From: Brevibacterium album DSM 18261 | GTDB lineage: Bacteria > Actinomycetota > Actinomycetes > Actinomycetales > Brevibacteriaceae | Length of the DNA: 64,000 bases | Direction: 5' to 3' | Assembly (NCBI RefSeq): GCF_000426445.1 | Contig: NZ_KE384526.1 | Location: 62,001 to 126,000 of the forward strand | Part shown: piece after piece, positions 19,096 through 28,289 of the stretch | How the letters are laid out: the number at the start of each line of letters is the position of its first letter | Position numbering within the stretch: position 1 is the first letter of the stretch | The notes under the pieces: generated by a model | What the model saw: the letters and a program-made list of their open reading frames with translations, nothing else | Database searches by the model: none | What the model was told of the DNA's origin: nothing | Translations under genes and position numbers: made by a program

Positions 19096-20088
19096 GGCAC
19101 AAGCCTGAGTGAGGCAGACCTCTCACTCGTTCACGCGCTCCAGATCAGCCCCCGTGCCCCATGGAGACGTCTCGGTCACGTCCTCGGCATCGCGCCGACG
19201 ACCGCGGCCCGCCGCTGGGAGCACCTGACAGGCAGCGGCGCCGCCTGGATCTCGTGCCAGCCGCTGAGCGACGGCAGTCCCGCCGTCGCGGTGGTCGAGA
19301 TCTCCTGCCGCCCCGACGCCGTGGCCGAGGTCGCAGACGTCCTCGGCCGCGATCCCGAGGCGATGACGGTCGACCTGACTTCGGGCTCCCGCGACCTGCT
19401 CGTCACCGTCTCCTGCTCCGACGAGCTGGCGCTGGCCTCCTATCTCCTCGACCGCCTGGGCGCGGTCGCCGGGATCGATTCCGTGCACAGCCATCCGCTC
19501 GTGGGCGCGTACACGGATGCGAGCCGATGGCGGCTGCGCAGCCTCACACCCGCCCAGGAGTCCGCGATCCAGGAGTCGCTCCCGCAGCGCACGGAGCGCA
19601 TCACGACGGGCAGCGCACTCGACCGCAGGCTCGTGGCCCTGCTCTCCGAGGACGGCCGGCGCAGCACAGCCGATCTCGCCGCGCACATCGAGCAGTCCGA
19701 GAGCACGGTGCGCCGGCGCATGCAGGCACTGCTGGCCTCGGGTACCCTCAGGCTTCGCTGCGAGGTGGCGCGGACGCTCACGGAGTGGCGCTTCGTCGAG
19801 TGGTTCTTCCTCCGCGTACCGGCCGAGGGCATCGACCAGACCGGGCGCCTGCTGGCCTCGGTCCCCGAAGTCCGCGCAGTGCTGCCGGCGGCCGGCCCCC
19901 ACAACGTCCTGGTCGCGGCCTGGCTGCGCTCCATCGCCGACGGCCAGCGGCTCGAGACCCAGCTGCGCAGGAGGCTGCCGGCCGTCGAGGTCGCGGACCG
20001 CGCCATCGTGCTTCGCCCCCGCAAGCTCGTCGGCAGGCTCCTCGACCACCGCGGCTTCGCGACCGCTGTCGTCCCGCTCCGAGGCTGA
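19069..20088 (+). CDS. tandem-domain Lrp/AsnC-family regulator
   Basis: A 339-residue protein made of two Lrp-like units. The first helix-turn-helix is at about residues 15-60 (LSLVHALQISPRAPWRRLGHVLGIAPTTAARRWE) with a RAM-like alpha/beta domain to about 155. The second is at about 185-240 (LVALLSEDGRRSTADLAAHIEQSESTVRRRMQALL) with its own RAM domain. Ordinary Lrp proteins are half this length. ATG 19069 and ATG 19084 are both possible starts and neither has a clear Shine-Dalgarno. It is transcribed away from the M20/DUF3100 operon and probably senses an amino acid linked to it. Two strong hairpins follow the stop. Confidence 0.87.
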   Translation: MKYFSMQDSGTSLSEADLSLVHALQISPRAPWRRLGHVLGIAPTTAARRWEHLTGSGAAWISCQPLSDGSPAVAVVEISCRPDAVAEVADVLGRDPEAMTVDLTSGSRDLLVTVSCSDELALASYLLDRLGAVAGIDSVHSHPLVGAYTDASRWRLRSLTPAQESAIQESLPQRTERITTGSALDRRLVALLSEDGRRSTADLAAHIEQSESTVRRRMQALLASGTLRLRCEVARTLTEWRFVEWFFLRVPAEGIDQTGRLLASVPEVRAVLPAAGPHNVLVAAWLRSIADGQRLETQLRRRLPAVEVADRAIVLRPRKLVGRLLDHRGFATAVVPLRG

Positions 20089-20129
20089 GACGCCTGCACG
20101 GAGCACCCGGCACAGTGCCGCCCGTGCGC

Positions 20130-20169
20130 GCAGGAGGCCGGCAGTCCCTGCGGACTGCCGGCCTCCTGC
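20130..20169. terminator. 18-bp hairpin terminator after the Lrp gene
   Basis: A perfect inverted repeat 20130-20147 with 20152-20169 and a 4-nt loop. It lies between the convergent Lrp and sodA genes and can act in both directions. Confidence 0.8.
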
Positions 20170-20174
20170 GGTCA

Positions 20175-20206
20175 CCGGTGCCGAGTGCTCATGTGCTCGG
20201 CACCGG
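20175..20206. terminator. second hairpin before the sodA stop
   Basis: A perfect 11-bp stem (20175-20185 with 20196-20206) with a 10-nt loop, placed 5 nt beyond the first hairpin and 17 nt from the sodA stop. It is likely the sodA terminator. Confidence 0.65.
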
Positions 20207-20222
20207 CTGCACGCGAGCTCCC

Positions 20223-20846
20223 TCAGGCGATGAGGCCCGGGGTCTGGGTGCGTGCGCGCTCGAAGCGGGCCTGCACGTCCTCCCAGTTGACGACGTTCCA
20301 CCAGGCCTTGACGTAGTCCGGCTTCACGTTCTGGTAGTCGAGGTAGAAGGCGTGCTCCCACATGTCCAGCTGCAGCAGCGGGATGTAGCCCAGCTGGACG
20401 TTGCCCTGCTGGTCGAACAGCTGCTCGATGGTGAGGCGCTGGCCCAGCGCGTCCCAGCCGAGGACCGCCCAGCCGGAGCCCTGGATGGAGGTGGCCACAC
20501 CGTTGAAGTGCCCCTGGAACGCGTCGAAGCCGCCGAACTGGTCGTCGATCGCCGCTGCGAGCTCGCCGGTGGGCTTGTCGCCGCCGTCCGGGCTCATGTT
20601 GTTCCAGAAGATCGAGTGGTTGACGTGACCGCCGAGGTTGAAGGACAGGTCCTTCGACAGCTTGCCGACGGTGCCGAAGTCGCCCTTCTCACGTGCCTCC
20701 GCCAGCTGCTCGAGAGCGGTGTTGGCGCCCTTGACGTAGGTGGCGTGGTGCTTGTCGTGGTGCAGCTCCATGATGCGGCCGGAGATGTGCGGCTCGAGCG
20801 CTGCGTAGTCGTAGGGAAGATCGGGAAGGGTGTACTGCTCCACCAT
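20223..20846 (-). CDS. sodA: superoxide dismutase, Mn/Fe type
   Basis: Converts superoxide to oxygen and hydrogen peroxide. The 207-residue protein has the four metal ligands: His29 (ELHHDKHH), His77 ([10 protein letters not shown]), Asp161 and His165 ([11 protein letters not shown]). The GG before HVNH and the Gly/Gln pattern around residues 145-150 (DQQGN) favour manganese or cambialistic use over strict iron, but sequence alone does not settle this. There is no signal peptide, although sodA-type proteins of actinobacteria can be found outside the cell. AGGAGG lies 7 nt before the ATG, and a good sigma-70-like promoter is visible about 85 nt upstream. Confidence 0.97.
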   Translation of the reverse strand: MVEQYTLPDLPYDYAALEPHISGRIMELHHDKHHATYVKGANTALEQLAEAREKGDFGTVGKLSKDLSFNLGGHVNHSIFWNNMSPDGGDKPTGELAAAIDDQFGGFDAFQGHFNGVATSIQGSGWAVLGWDALGQRLTIEQLFDQQGNVQLGYIPLLQLDMWEHAFYLDYQNVKPDYVKAWWNVVNWEDVQARFERARTQTPGLIA

Positions 20847-20931
20847 GTGTTCCTCCTGCGGTCGTTGACCATCTGTGCTGGTGCCGGCCCCGGTGCCCTG
20901 GTCGAACAGATCGGCCGGTGCCGCACCCCCG

Positions 20932-20960
20932 ACCCTAGTCCAGGGTCTCGCCGGGGTAAA
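20932..20960 (-). promoter_or_regulatory. candidate sodA promoter
   Basis: On the minus strand TTTACC (20960-20955), a 17-nt spacer and TAGGGT (20937-20932) match a housekeeping promoter. The start would be near 20925, giving a leader of about 80 nt. Confidence 0.55.
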
Positions 20961-21005
20961 CGCCGCCCCCTGTGCGCGGTATTCCTATCAGGAGGCGGCA
21001 GTCCC

Positions 21006-22343
21006 TCACAGGACTGCGGGCACGCTCAGGTCCGCGCGCGGACCGACCGCCGCCAGCGCCCAGGGCCCGGAGAAGATCTCCTCCGCATGGGCGCGCACGT
21101 CCCCGGGCGTGACGGCGCGCACGCGGCTGATCAGCTCCTCGGGCGGCAGCAGGGGCAGTCCCGTGAGCTCGTGGCGGGCGATGCGGTTCATCCGCACCGC
21201 CGTCGACTCCATCCCGAGCACGGTGGACCCGGCCAGCTGCGCGACGATGTCGGCGACCTCGTCGGCCTCCGCGGTCTCACGGGCAGCACGCGCGAGCTCG
21301 GCGGCCGTGAGTGCGAGCACCTCGTCCGCGGCCTCGGGCGCACAGCCGGCGTAGACGGCGAAGGTGCCGGCATCCGAGTACTCGTTCAGCACGGTGTGCA
21401 CGGTGTAGGCCAGCCCGCGCTCCTCACGGATCACCTGGAAGAGGCGCGAGGACATGCCCCCGCCCAGCAGGTTCGCGAGCACGATGTTGGGAAACCGCTT
21501 CTCGTGCCCGTCCGGCAGGCCCTGGGCTCCCAGCAGCAGGCCCTGCTGCTCCGTCTCCCGCACGCGCACGTGCAGGCCCGGGGTGAAGCGGGCCCGGCTC
21601 GCCGCGGAGGGACCGGCCGCAGCGGTCCGCTGCGGCTCGACGCCCCGCAGGCCTGCGCCCTGCCGACCCGCGGCGCGCCGGTCCAGGCCCACCGCCGAAT
21701 GCCGCGCGACCTGGTCGACGACCTCCGCGTGCGAGGCGCCGCCGGCGGCCGCGAACACGAGGCCGGGGCCCGCGTACGCGGCCGAGTAGTGGTCGAGCAG
21801 CACCGCATGGTCGAGCGTGCGGATCTGCTCCTTCGTCGCTCCGACCGGCCGGCCGAGCGCCTGCCCGGACCACACGAGCTCCTCGAAGTCCTCGTAGAGC
21901 TGGTCCGTGGGGTCGTCGGCGGCCATCGCGAGCTCTTCGATGATGACCCCGCGCTCGCGTTCGAACTCGCCGGCATCGAGCTGGGAGTCGAGCACCATGT
22001 CCCAGAGCAGCTCGCTCACATGGTCGAGATCGCTCACGAGGCAGCGCGCGTAGTAGCAGGTGTGCTCCTTGGCCGTGAGGGCGTTGGAGTCCCCTCCCGT
22101 GCGCTCGAGCCCGCTCGCGATCTCCCGCGCCGTCCGCGTGCTCGTGCCCTTGAACAGCATGTGCTCGAGGAAGTGCGTGGATCCCTCCGAGCCCGCGGGT
22201 TCGTGCCGTGAGCCGGAGCCCACCCACACCCCCACGGTCTCGGACTGGAGTCCGGGGACGGTCTCGGTGATGACGCGGATGCCTCCGGGGAGGACAGTGC
22301 GCTCGATGCGACTGCCCTCCCCGGATGAGAGAAGAGTGCTCAC
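21006..22343 (-). CDS. M16-family zinc peptidase (insulinase-like)
   Basis: A 445-residue processing-peptidase homologue. The inverted zinc motif HFLEH is at residues 57-61 with the distal Glu in RERGVIIEELAM about 75 residues later. The second, non-catalytic M16 half follows, with NIVLANLLGGGMSSRLFQVIREERGLAYTV. A low-complexity Ala/Arg-rich linker of about 25 residues joins the halves. The start GTG lies 10 nt after the pnp stop, so this is the usual actinobacterial pnp-M16 operon. No signal peptide is seen. The substrate is unknown; a link to peptide clean-up is only inferred from family. Confidence 0.93.
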   Translation of the reverse strand: MSTLLSSGEGSRIERTVLPGGIRVITETVPGLQSETVGVWVGSGSRHEPAGSEGSTHFLEHMLFKGTSTRTAREIASGLERTGGDSNALTAKEHTCYYARCLVSDLDHVSELLWDMVLDSQLDAGEFERERGVIIEELAMAADDPTDQLYEDFEELVWSGQALGRPVGATKEQIRTLDHAVLLDHYSAAYAGPGLVFAAAGGASHAEVVDQVARHSAVGLDRRAAGRQGAGLRGVEPQRTAAAGPSAASRARFTPGLHVRVRETEQQGLLLGAQGLPDGHEKRFPNIVLANLLGGGMSSRLFQVIREERGLAYTVHTVLNEYSDAGTFAVYAGCAPEAADEVLALTAAELARAARETAEADEVADIVAQLAGSTVLGMESTAVRMNRIARHELTGLPLLPPEELISRVRAVTPGDVRAHAEEIFSGPWALAAVGPRADLSVPAVL

Positions 22344-22353
22344 GATGGGCTGA

Positions 22354-24579
22354 TCAGTCCTCGTTCTCCTGCGCGTCCGCGGTCTCCTCGTCCTCGTCCG
22401 CGACCGGCACGAGGGAGAGCTTGCCGCGGTCGTCGACCTTGGTGATCTCGACCTGGATCTTCTGGCCCACGCCCACGACGTCCTCGACGTCCTCGACGCG
22501 CTTGCCGCCGTTGAGCCGGCGCAGCTCCGAGATGTGCAGCAGGCCGTCGCGGCCCGGGCTCAGCGACACGAAGGCGCCGAAGCTCATGAGCTTGACGACG
22601 GTGCCGAGGTAGCGCTCGCCCACCTCCGGGACCTGCGGGTTGGCGATCGCGTTGATCGCGCTGCGCGCGGCCTCGGCGGCAGCGCCCTCGGAGGCGCCGA
22701 TGAGCACGGTGCCGTCGTCCTCGATGCTGATGTCCGCGCCCGTGTCCTCCTGGATCTGGTTGATCATCTTGCCCTTGGGCCCGATGACCTCGCCGATCTT
22801 GTCGACCGGGATCTGCACGGAGATGATGCGCGGAGCGGTCGGGGCCATCTCCGCCGGGGCCGCGATCGCCTCGTCGAGGACCCCGAGGATCGCCAGGCGG
22901 GCCTCGCGGGCCTGCTTGAGCGCGGCGGCCAGCACGGCGGCGGGGATGCCGTCGAGCTTGGTGTCGAGCTGGATGGCAGTGATGAACTCGCCCGTGCCCG
23001 CGACCTTGAAGTCCATGTCGCCGAAGGCGTCCTCGGCACCCAGGATGTCCGTGAGGGCGGCATAGGCCGTCTGCGGGCCGTCCGCGGTCTCCACGACATC
23101 GGAGACGAGGCCCATCGCGATGCCCGCGACGGAGGCACGCAGCGGCACGCCGGCCGAGAGCAGCGCCAGGCTGGAGGCGCACACGGAGCCCATCGAGGTC
23201 GAGCCGTTGGAGCCCAGCGCCTCTGACACCTGGCGGATCGCGTAGGGGAACTCCTCGCGGGTGGGCAGGACCGGCACGATCGCGCGCTCGGCGAGCGCGC
23301 CGTGGCCGATCTCACGGCGCTTGGGGCTGCCCACGCGGCCGGTCTCACCCGTGGAGTAGGGCGGGAAGTTGTAGTGGTGGATGTAGCGCTTGGACTTCAC
23401 CGGCGAGAGCGAGTCGAGCTGCTGCTCCATCTTGAGCATGTTCAGCGTGGTCACGCCCAGGATCTGGGTCTCGCCGCGCTCGAACAGAGCCGAGCCGTGC
23501 ACGCGCGGGAGCACCTGCGTCTCCGCGGACAGCGGGCGGATGTCCTTGAGCCCGCGGCCGTCGATCCGCACCTGCTCCGTGAGGATGCGCTTGCGGACCA
23601 CCTGCTTCGTGAGCGCGTTGAGCGCTCCCGCGATCTCCGACTCGCGGCCGGCGAAGCGCTCGCCCAGCTGCTCGTAGAGCTCGGCGAGGAGGGCGTCGCC
23701 GGCGCGCTCGCGCTCCTGCTTGTCCGCGATCTGGAAGTTCGCGGTCTGCTTCTCGAAGGCGAGCTCCTCGACGGCGGCGTAGACGTCGTCCTGGTAGTCC
23801 TTGAACAGCGGGAACTCCGCGGTGGGCTTCGCGGCCTTCTCGGCCAGCTCCGCCTGCGCGCGGACGAGCTCGCGGATGAAGGGCTTCGCGGCCTCGAGGC
23901 CCGAGGCCACGACCTCCTCGGTGGGCGCCTGCGCGCCACCTCGGACGAGGTCGATGACGCGGTCGGTGGCCTCGGCCTCGACCATCATGATCGCGACGTC
24001 GTCGCCGACCACGCGGCCGGCGACGGCCATGTTGAAGACGGCGCTCTCGAGCTGCTCGTGCGTGGGGAAGGCCACCCACTGGCCGTCGATGAGTGCGATG
24101 CGCACACCGCCGATCGGGCCGGAGAAGGGCAGACCGGACAGCTGCGTCGACATCGAGGCCGCGTTGATCGCGATCGTGTCGTAGATGACGCCCGGCTCCA
24201 CGGCCATCGCCGTGATGACGATCTGCACCTCGTTGCGCAGGCCCTTGACGAAGGACGGGCGCAGCGGGCGGTCGATGAGGCGGCAGGTGAGGATCGCGTC
24301 CGTGGACGGGCGGCCCTCACGGCGGAAGAACGAACCGGGGATCCGGCCGTCCGCGTACATGCGCTCCTCGACGTCCACCGTGAGCGGGAAGAAGTCGAAG
24401 TGCTCCTTGGGGCTGCGGCTCACGGCGGTGGCCGAGAGCAGCATCGTCTCGTCGTCGAAGTAGACGGCGGCGGAGCCGGCGGCCTGCTGGGCGAGGCGGC
24501 CGGTCTCGAAGCGGATGGTGTGCGTGCCGAAGCGACCGTTGTCGATCGTCGCGACGGCGGTCTCGGGGCTGATACCCAC
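22354..24579 (-). CDS. pnp: polyribonucleotide nucleotidyltransferase (PNPase)
   Basis: A phosphorolytic 3'-5' exoribonuclease and component of mRNA turnover. The 741-residue product has the two RNase PH-like domains ([22 protein letters not shown] near residue 45; [22 protein letters not shown] near 545), the KH domain with [15 protein letters not shown], and a C-terminal S1 domain ([26 protein letters not shown]). A short acidic tail ends the protein. I chose the GTG at 24579, with GGAGAG 3-5 nt upstream, because the conserved region begins there; upstream codons are unconserved. It is separated from rpsO by a terminator hairpin and a leader of about 215 nt. Confidence 0.96.
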   Translation of the reverse strand: MGISPETAVATIDNGRFGTHTIRFETGRLAQQAAGSAAVYFDDETMLLSATAVSRSPKEHFDFFPLTVDVEERMYADGRIPGSFFRREGRPSTDAILTCRLIDRPLRPSFVKGLRNEVQIVITAMAVEPGVIYDTIAINAASMSTQLSGLPFSGPIGGVRIALIDGQWVAFPTHEQLESAVFNMAVAGRVVGDDVAIMMVEAEATDRVIDLVRGGAQAPTEEVVASGLEAAKPFIRELVRAQAELAEKAAKPTAEFPLFKDYQDDVYAAVEELAFEKQTANFQIADKQERERAGDALLAELYEQLGERFAGRESEIAGALNALTKQVVRKRILTEQVRIDGRGLKDIRPLSAETQVLPRVHGSALFERGETQILGVTTLNMLKMEQQLDSLSPVKSKRYIHHYNFPPYSTGETGRVGSPKRREIGHGALAERAIVPVLPTREEFPYAIRQVSEALGSNGSTSMGSVCASSLALLSAGVPLRASVAGIAMGLVSDVVETADGPQTAYAALTDILGAEDAFGDMDFKVAGTGEFITAIQLDTKLDGIPAAVLAAALKQAREARLAILGVLDEAIAAPAEMAPTAPRIISVQIPVDKIGEVIGPKGKMINQIQEDTGADISIEDDGTVLIGASEGAAAEAARSAINAIANPQVPEVGERYLGTVVKLMSFGAFVSLSPGRDGLLHISELRRLNGGKRVEDVEDVVGVGQKIQVEITKVDDRGKLSLVPVADEDEETADAQENED

Positions 24580-24896
24580 GATCTCTCCGTTCTGCCCGCA
24601 GGGCTCACAAGCTCGTGCGGATGCGGGCGCAGGGGATGCCCTGCGGCCGGTAGACAGTCGTGAGGCGGCCTTCGATCGAGGCCCACGCACGTCCGGACGC
24701 CGCTCGTCTCCGCTCGAGGCGGAGGTGCGGGCGCGGATTGCGGAGGCCACTACCGAGGACCGATGACTCCGGTCGCAGAGATTGGACGCACCCACCCTAC
24801 CAATCGGGGCCGCCGCATGCGAAGAGCGGGGCGGGAACGCCGAAGGCGCCTGCGCGGACCGCATGTCCGCGCAGGCGCCTTCCCGTCAGCCCTGCC
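24580..24896 (-). other. rpsO-pnp intergenic region and pnp leader
   Basis: This 317-nt region without a gene holds the rpsO terminator at 24842-24882 and a possible -10 box TAGGGT at 24799-24794. The leader also has a small hairpin (CTCCGC 24708-24713 with GCGGAG 24719-24724). In other bacteria this leader is where PNPase and RNase III autoregulate pnp, but no diagnostic element can be assigned here. Confidence 0.45.
24842..24882 (-). terminator. 17-bp hairpin after rpsO
   Basis: A perfect inverted repeat 24842-24858 with 24866-24882 and a 7-nt loop, 14 nt downstream of the rpsO stop. No T tract follows. Confidence 0.75.
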
Positions 24897-25166
24897 TCAG
24901 CGGCGCAGGCCGAGACGGGCGATGAGCGCGCGGTAGCGCTCGATGTCGACGTTCTGGAGGTACTTGAGCAGGCGACGGCGCTGGCCGACGAGGAGCAGCA
25001 GGCCGCGACGCGAGTGGTGGTCGTGCTTGTGCTCCTTGAAGTGCTCGGTGAGATCGGTGATGCGGCGGGTGAGGACCGCGACCTGGACCTCCGGAGAGCC
25101 GGTGTCGCCCTCGTGCGTCGCGTACTCCTTGATGATCTCCTGCTTGACCTTGGGATCGAGTGCCAT
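24897..25166 (-). CDS. rpsO: 30S ribosomal protein S15
   Basis: The 89-residue primary 16S rRNA-binding protein S15. It shows the family sequence [26 protein letters not shown] at residues 8-33, [22 protein letters not shown] and the C-terminal RRRLLKYLQ...[13 protein letters not shown]. Length is exactly usual. GGAGGG lies 8 nt before the ATG. It sits between ribF and pnp, as in most actinobacteria. Confidence 0.99.
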   Translation of the reverse strand: MALDPKVKQEIIKEYATHEGDTGSPEVQVAVLTRRITDLTEHFKEHKHDHHSRRGLLLLVGQRRRLLKYLQNVDIERYRALIARLGLRR

Positions 25167-25235
25167 GGGGCTGCCCTCCGGTGTCGTTGCGCGGCGCCCG
25201 CACCTGCTGTGCGAGCACTGTGGAACCGCGGCCGG

Positions 25236-26189
25236 TCATGAAAACGGCGTCTGCAAGCCTAACACAGCGCGGGCCCGGTCCACGTCCGCGTGCATCTGCG
25301 CGATGAGCGGCTCCATCCCGCGGAAGGCGACCTGTCCGCGGATGCGGTCGACGAACTCGACCTCCATCGTCTCCCCGTAGACGTCGAGGTCCCCGAACTC
25401 GACGTCGATGGCGTGGCCCTCCACCGTGCGCACGTGCCCGTGGAAGGTGGGATTGGTGCCGACGGAGATCGCGGTGGGCAGGCGCAGGCCGCGAGCGGGG
25501 AACGTCATCCAGCCGGCGTACACACCGTCCGCGGGCACGAGGCCGTCCGCGCCGATGTCGAGGTTCGCGGTGGGGAAGCCCATCTCGCGGCCCCGCTTCT
25601 CCCCGTGCACCACCTCGCCCATGAGTGCGTGGTTGTAGCCCAGCTCCTCGGCGGCACCCCGCACATCGCCGGCTTCTATCCTGCGCCGGATGGAGGTCGA
25701 GGAGTAGCGCGCGCCGACGCCGACCTCGTCGATGACGACGACCTCGAAGCCGTGCTCGGCGCCCAGGCGCATGAGGGTCGCGAGGTCTCCGGAGTTGTCC
25801 CGGCCGAAGCGCACATCGGAGCCGACGACGAGCACCGCGGCGCGCAGCCCGCGCACGAGGTAGTCGAGGACGAAGCGCTCCGCGGACTGGTCCGCCCATT
25901 CCAGCGAGTACTGCTGCACGACCGTCGCGTCGATTCCGAGCCCGCCGATGAGGGCCAGGCGCTGGGACAGGCTGCAGATCTGCTCGACCGCGGCCTCCGG
26001 GCGGTGCACGGCGCGCGGATGCGGGTCGAAGGTCACCGCGATCGACTTCAGTCCCCGCTGCTCCGCCACCTCCGCGAGGCGGCTGAGCACCACGCGGTGG
26101 CCCCTGTGCACACCGTCGAAGTTGCCGATCCCGACGGCGGCGGAGCCGTAGTCGGCGGGGATGTCCTCCGGACTGGCGAAGATGTCCAC
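25236..26189 (-). CDS. ribF: bifunctional riboflavin kinase / FAD synthetase
   Basis: Makes FMN and then FAD from riboflavin and ATP. The 317-residue protein has the adenylyltransferase domain at residues 1-180 (GIGNFDGVHRGHRVVL near 20; VTFDPHPR near 53; the YSSTSIRRRIEAGDV stretch near 163). The riboflavin kinase domain (MGFPTANLDI near 205, then GVYAGWM and the C-terminal EVEFVDRIRGQVAF) completes it. The start is a GTG with a weak Shine-Dalgarno. It lies upstream of rpsO and downstream of truB on the same strand, with 131 nt to truB. Confidence 0.96.
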   Translation of the reverse strand: MDIFASPEDIPADYGSAAVGIGNFDGVHRGHRVVLSRLAEVAEQRGLKSIAVTFDPHPRAVHRPEAAVEQICSLSQRLALIGGLGIDATVVQQYSLEWADQSAERFVLDYLVRGLRAAVLVVGSDVRFGRDNSGDLATLMRLGAEHGFEVVVIDEVGVGARYSSTSIRRRIEAGDVRGAAEELGYNHALMGEVVHGEKRGREMGFPTANLDIGADGLVPADGVYAGWMTFPARGLRLPTAISVGTNPTFHGHVRTVEGHAIDVEFGDLDVYGETMEVEFVDRIRGQVAFRGMEPLIAQMHADVDRARAVLGLQTPFS

Positions 26190-26320
26190 CTGCGCCCTCT
26201 CGACGTGCTCGAACAGATGCTGTGCCGATCACCGACCGTGCCGTGCACCCGGTACACGTTAGCGCAGGAGCCCCGCGGACCTCACACGGCGCATCCCCCT
26301 GCGCGGCCGGGGCCGGGCGC

Positions 26321-27283
26321 TCAGGCGGGGAAGACGAGCTTGGGCTTGAGCTGACCGTCCCGCGGTTCGAGCACGGCGACGAGGCCGCCCGCGCACACTG
26401 CCGCGGTGTGCGGTGCGGCCTGCAGCTGCTCCGCGGGCAGGAACCTGCCCTGCCGCAGAGCACGGGCCTCGTCCTCGCTCACCTCGCGCACGGGCAGGAG
26501 GCGCGCCGCCGCCGAGGCCGGTTCCTGGAGCGGCGGGGCAGGCACCCGGGCAGCGTGATCCTCGGGGTGCGCGGGGTCCGGGAACGGAGGCACGTCGAGG
26601 GCCTCGTCCAGCGTGAATCCGCCGACGCGGGTCCGCCGGAGCGCGGTGAGGTGCCCGCCCACGCCCAGGGCGGTCCCCAGGTCCCGGGCCAGTGCCCGGA
26701 TGTAGGTGCCGGAGGAGCAGTCCACTGCGACATCGACGTCCCGGACCGGGTGCGCACGCCCGTCCCCGTCCTCCGCCTCGGCCTCCCGCAGCGCGCTCGT
26801 GGTCTCGAAGCGGGAGATCGTCACGGGTCTCGCCCGGAGCTCCACCTCCTCGCCCGCACGTACGCGGGCATAGGCGCGCCGGCCGTCGACCTTGACGGCC
26901 GAGACCGCGCTCGGCACCTGCATGATGGCCCCGCGCAGTCCGGTCAGCCCCGCTTCGAGGCGCTCGGAGGTCACTGCCGCGACGGCCTCGGCGGCGGCGA
27001 AGCGGTCCGGTGCGGAATCCGCGTCGTCCGTGGGCGTCGAGGCGCCGAGGCGGATGGTCGCGGTGTACGTCTTCGACTCCCCCACCGCGAAGGTGAGCAG
27101 GCGGGTCGCCGGTCCCACTCCCACGACGAGCACACCCGTGGCCATGGGGTCGAGGGTGCCCGCATGGCCCACCTTGCGGGTGCCCAGCCACTTGCGGACG
27201 CGCGAGACCACGCGGTGGCTCGACCAGCCGGCGGGCTTGTCGAGGACGAGGAAGCCGGAGGGAGCGGGAGGACTGTCTGCCAT
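26321..27283 (-). CDS. truB: tRNA pseudouridine-55 synthase
   Basis: Converts U55 of the tRNA T-loop to pseudouridine. The 320-residue protein has the N-terminal DKPAGWSSH, the catalytic Asp in GHAGTLDPMATGVL near residue 45, the KTYTATIRLG segment, DCSSGTYIRALARDLG, and a C-terminal PUA-like region. An Ala/Glu/Asp-rich insertion of about 20 residues occurs near position 165. A TAGGCT -10 box ends 7 nt before the ATG, so the gene may be leaderless and have its own promoter although it lies in the rbfA-to-ribF block. Confidence 0.95.
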   Translation of the reverse strand: MADSPPAPSGFLVLDKPAGWSSHRVVSRVRKWLGTRKVGHAGTLDPMATGVLVVGVGPATRLLTFAVGESKTYTATIRLGASTPTDDADSAPDRFAAAEAVAAVTSERLEAGLTGLRGAIMQVPSAVSAVKVDGRRAYARVRAGEEVELRARPVTISRFETTSALREAEAEDGDGRAHPVRDVDVAVDCSSGTYIRALARDLGTALGVGGHLTALRRTRVGGFTLDEALDVPPFPDPAHPEDHAARVPAPPLQEPASAAARLLPVREVSEDEARALRQGRFLPAEQLQAAPHTAAVCAGGLVAVLEPRDGQLKPKLVFPA

Positions 27284-27290
27284 GCCGCTC

Positions 27291-27296
27291 AGCCTA
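27291..27296 (-). promoter_or_regulatory. candidate -10 box for leaderless truB
   Basis: Minus-strand TAGGCT, 7 nt (gagcggc), then ATG. The hexamer is identical to that before pgsA. Confidence 0.45.
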
Positions 27297-27317
27297 GCGG
27301 TGCGGCACCCAGGATCG

Positions 27318-28196
27318 TCACTTCACCGAGACGTGCACGTGATCGTAGTGGTTCGCGGTCACCGAGCCGCGGTCCTCCATCGCGCGGCCGGACCAGCCGG
27401 TGTAGGAGGCGTAGATCTTCTGCTCCCAGATGACGTAGTCGACGTTGAGCTCGTCCTTGTGCGCGATGAGGAAGTCGCGGATCTGGTCGCCCGTCGAGCC
27501 CGTGATCATGATGTCGACGGCCCGGCCGCTGTTGTGGTCCGAACCGGGATCGTTGCGGCGGCCGCCGTAGGAGCTCACCTCGGAGAAGTTCGCGCACACG
27601 GCACGGTACGCCGCGACCCCGTTGGCGGTGAGACCGGACTCGATCGACGAGGACACGGAGCACGGCGCATTCGACACGCCGCCGCCTCCGGACCCGGAAT
27701 CCGAGTCGGCTCCGCCCTCACCCGAGGCCGCCTGCGAGCGGGCGGGGCCCGAGACGGAGGGCTTGGGCTCGGGGACCTTCTCCATGCTGGAGCCGCCCTC
27801 GGCCTGGTAGCGCTCGTCCTCCTTCAGCGAGGAGACGTACTCCTCGTACTCCTTCTCCTGCTGGGCCTCGAGCTCTTCGGCCGAGGCCGTCGTCTCCTCC
27901 GCCTCCGGCGAGGCGCTCGAGGTCTGAGCGGCCTCGGCCGTCACCGTTCCCGCGGTGTCAGGGCCCATCGCCAGGGTGGAGGCGACGATGCCCGCCGTCG
28001 CTGCGGCCGGCAGCGCGATCGCGGCGACCATCGGCCGCCTGCGCACGGTGCTCAGCACACCGGTGGCAGTCAGCTGCTCGCCGTCACGCCCGGAGCTGTA
28101 GCGCCCCTGCGGCTTGCGCTTCCACGTGACGACGGCGGATGCGAAGTCGCGTGCGGTGCCCGCCCATGACTGCCTGGAATCCGAGTGCTTGCCCAA
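27318..28196 (-). CDS. membrane-anchored secreted protein with M15/D-Ala-D-Ala carboxypeptidase-like domain
   Basis: A 292-residue protein with a basic cytoplasmic N-terminus, one membrane segment at about residues 56-77 (MVAAIALPAAATAGIVASTLAMG), and an acidic, Ser/Glu-rich linker to about 175. The extracellular C-terminal domain has GSDHNSGRAVDIMI and ends NHYDHVHVSVK. The SDHxxGRAxD and DHVH motifs are those of zinc-dependent D-Ala-D-Ala carboxypeptidase-like (M15-type) domains. Two cysteines at about 181 and 204 could form a disulfide. A cell-wall role is likely but activity is unproven. It sits between truB and rbfA, where many actinobacteria have a DHH phosphoesterase gene instead. Confidence 0.78.
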   Translation of the reverse strand: MGKHSDSRQSWAGTARDFASAVVTWKRKPQGRYSSGRDGEQLTATGVLSTVRRRPMVAAIALPAAATAGIVASTLAMGPDTAGTVTAEAAQTSSASPEAEETTASAEELEAQQEKEYEEYVSSLKEDERYQAEGGSSMEKVPEPKPSVSGPARSQAASGEGGADSDSGSGGGGVSNAPCSVSSSIESGLTANGVAAYRAVCANFSEVSSYGGRRNDPGSDHNSGRAVDIMITGSTGDQIRDFLIAHKDELNVDYVIWEQKIYASYTGWSGRAMEDRGSVTANHYDHVHVSVK

Positions 28197-28224
28197 ATCG
28201 ACCGTTCCTTAACAGGGTTGTGAT

Positions 28225-28260
28225 CGTTCCGTTACCTTGATCAAGTGTACAGACGGAACG
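28225..28260. promoter_or_regulatory. 8-bp inverted repeat upstream of the secreted protein gene
   Basis: CGTTCCGT (28225-28232) and ACGGAACG (28253-28260) are perfect inverted repeats 20 nt apart, within 65 nt of the start codon. They could bind a dimeric regulator or fold in RNA. No regulator is known. Confidence 0.35.
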
Positions 28261-28289
28261 CCCGATGACAACTCCTGCGGTGGCCGACC

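Noticed and set aside
19161..22211. 1016-codon plus-strand frame across the Lrp gene, sodA and the M16 gene
   Set aside because: It would run through two strong terminators and three well-supported genes. It is a stop-poor shadow frame.
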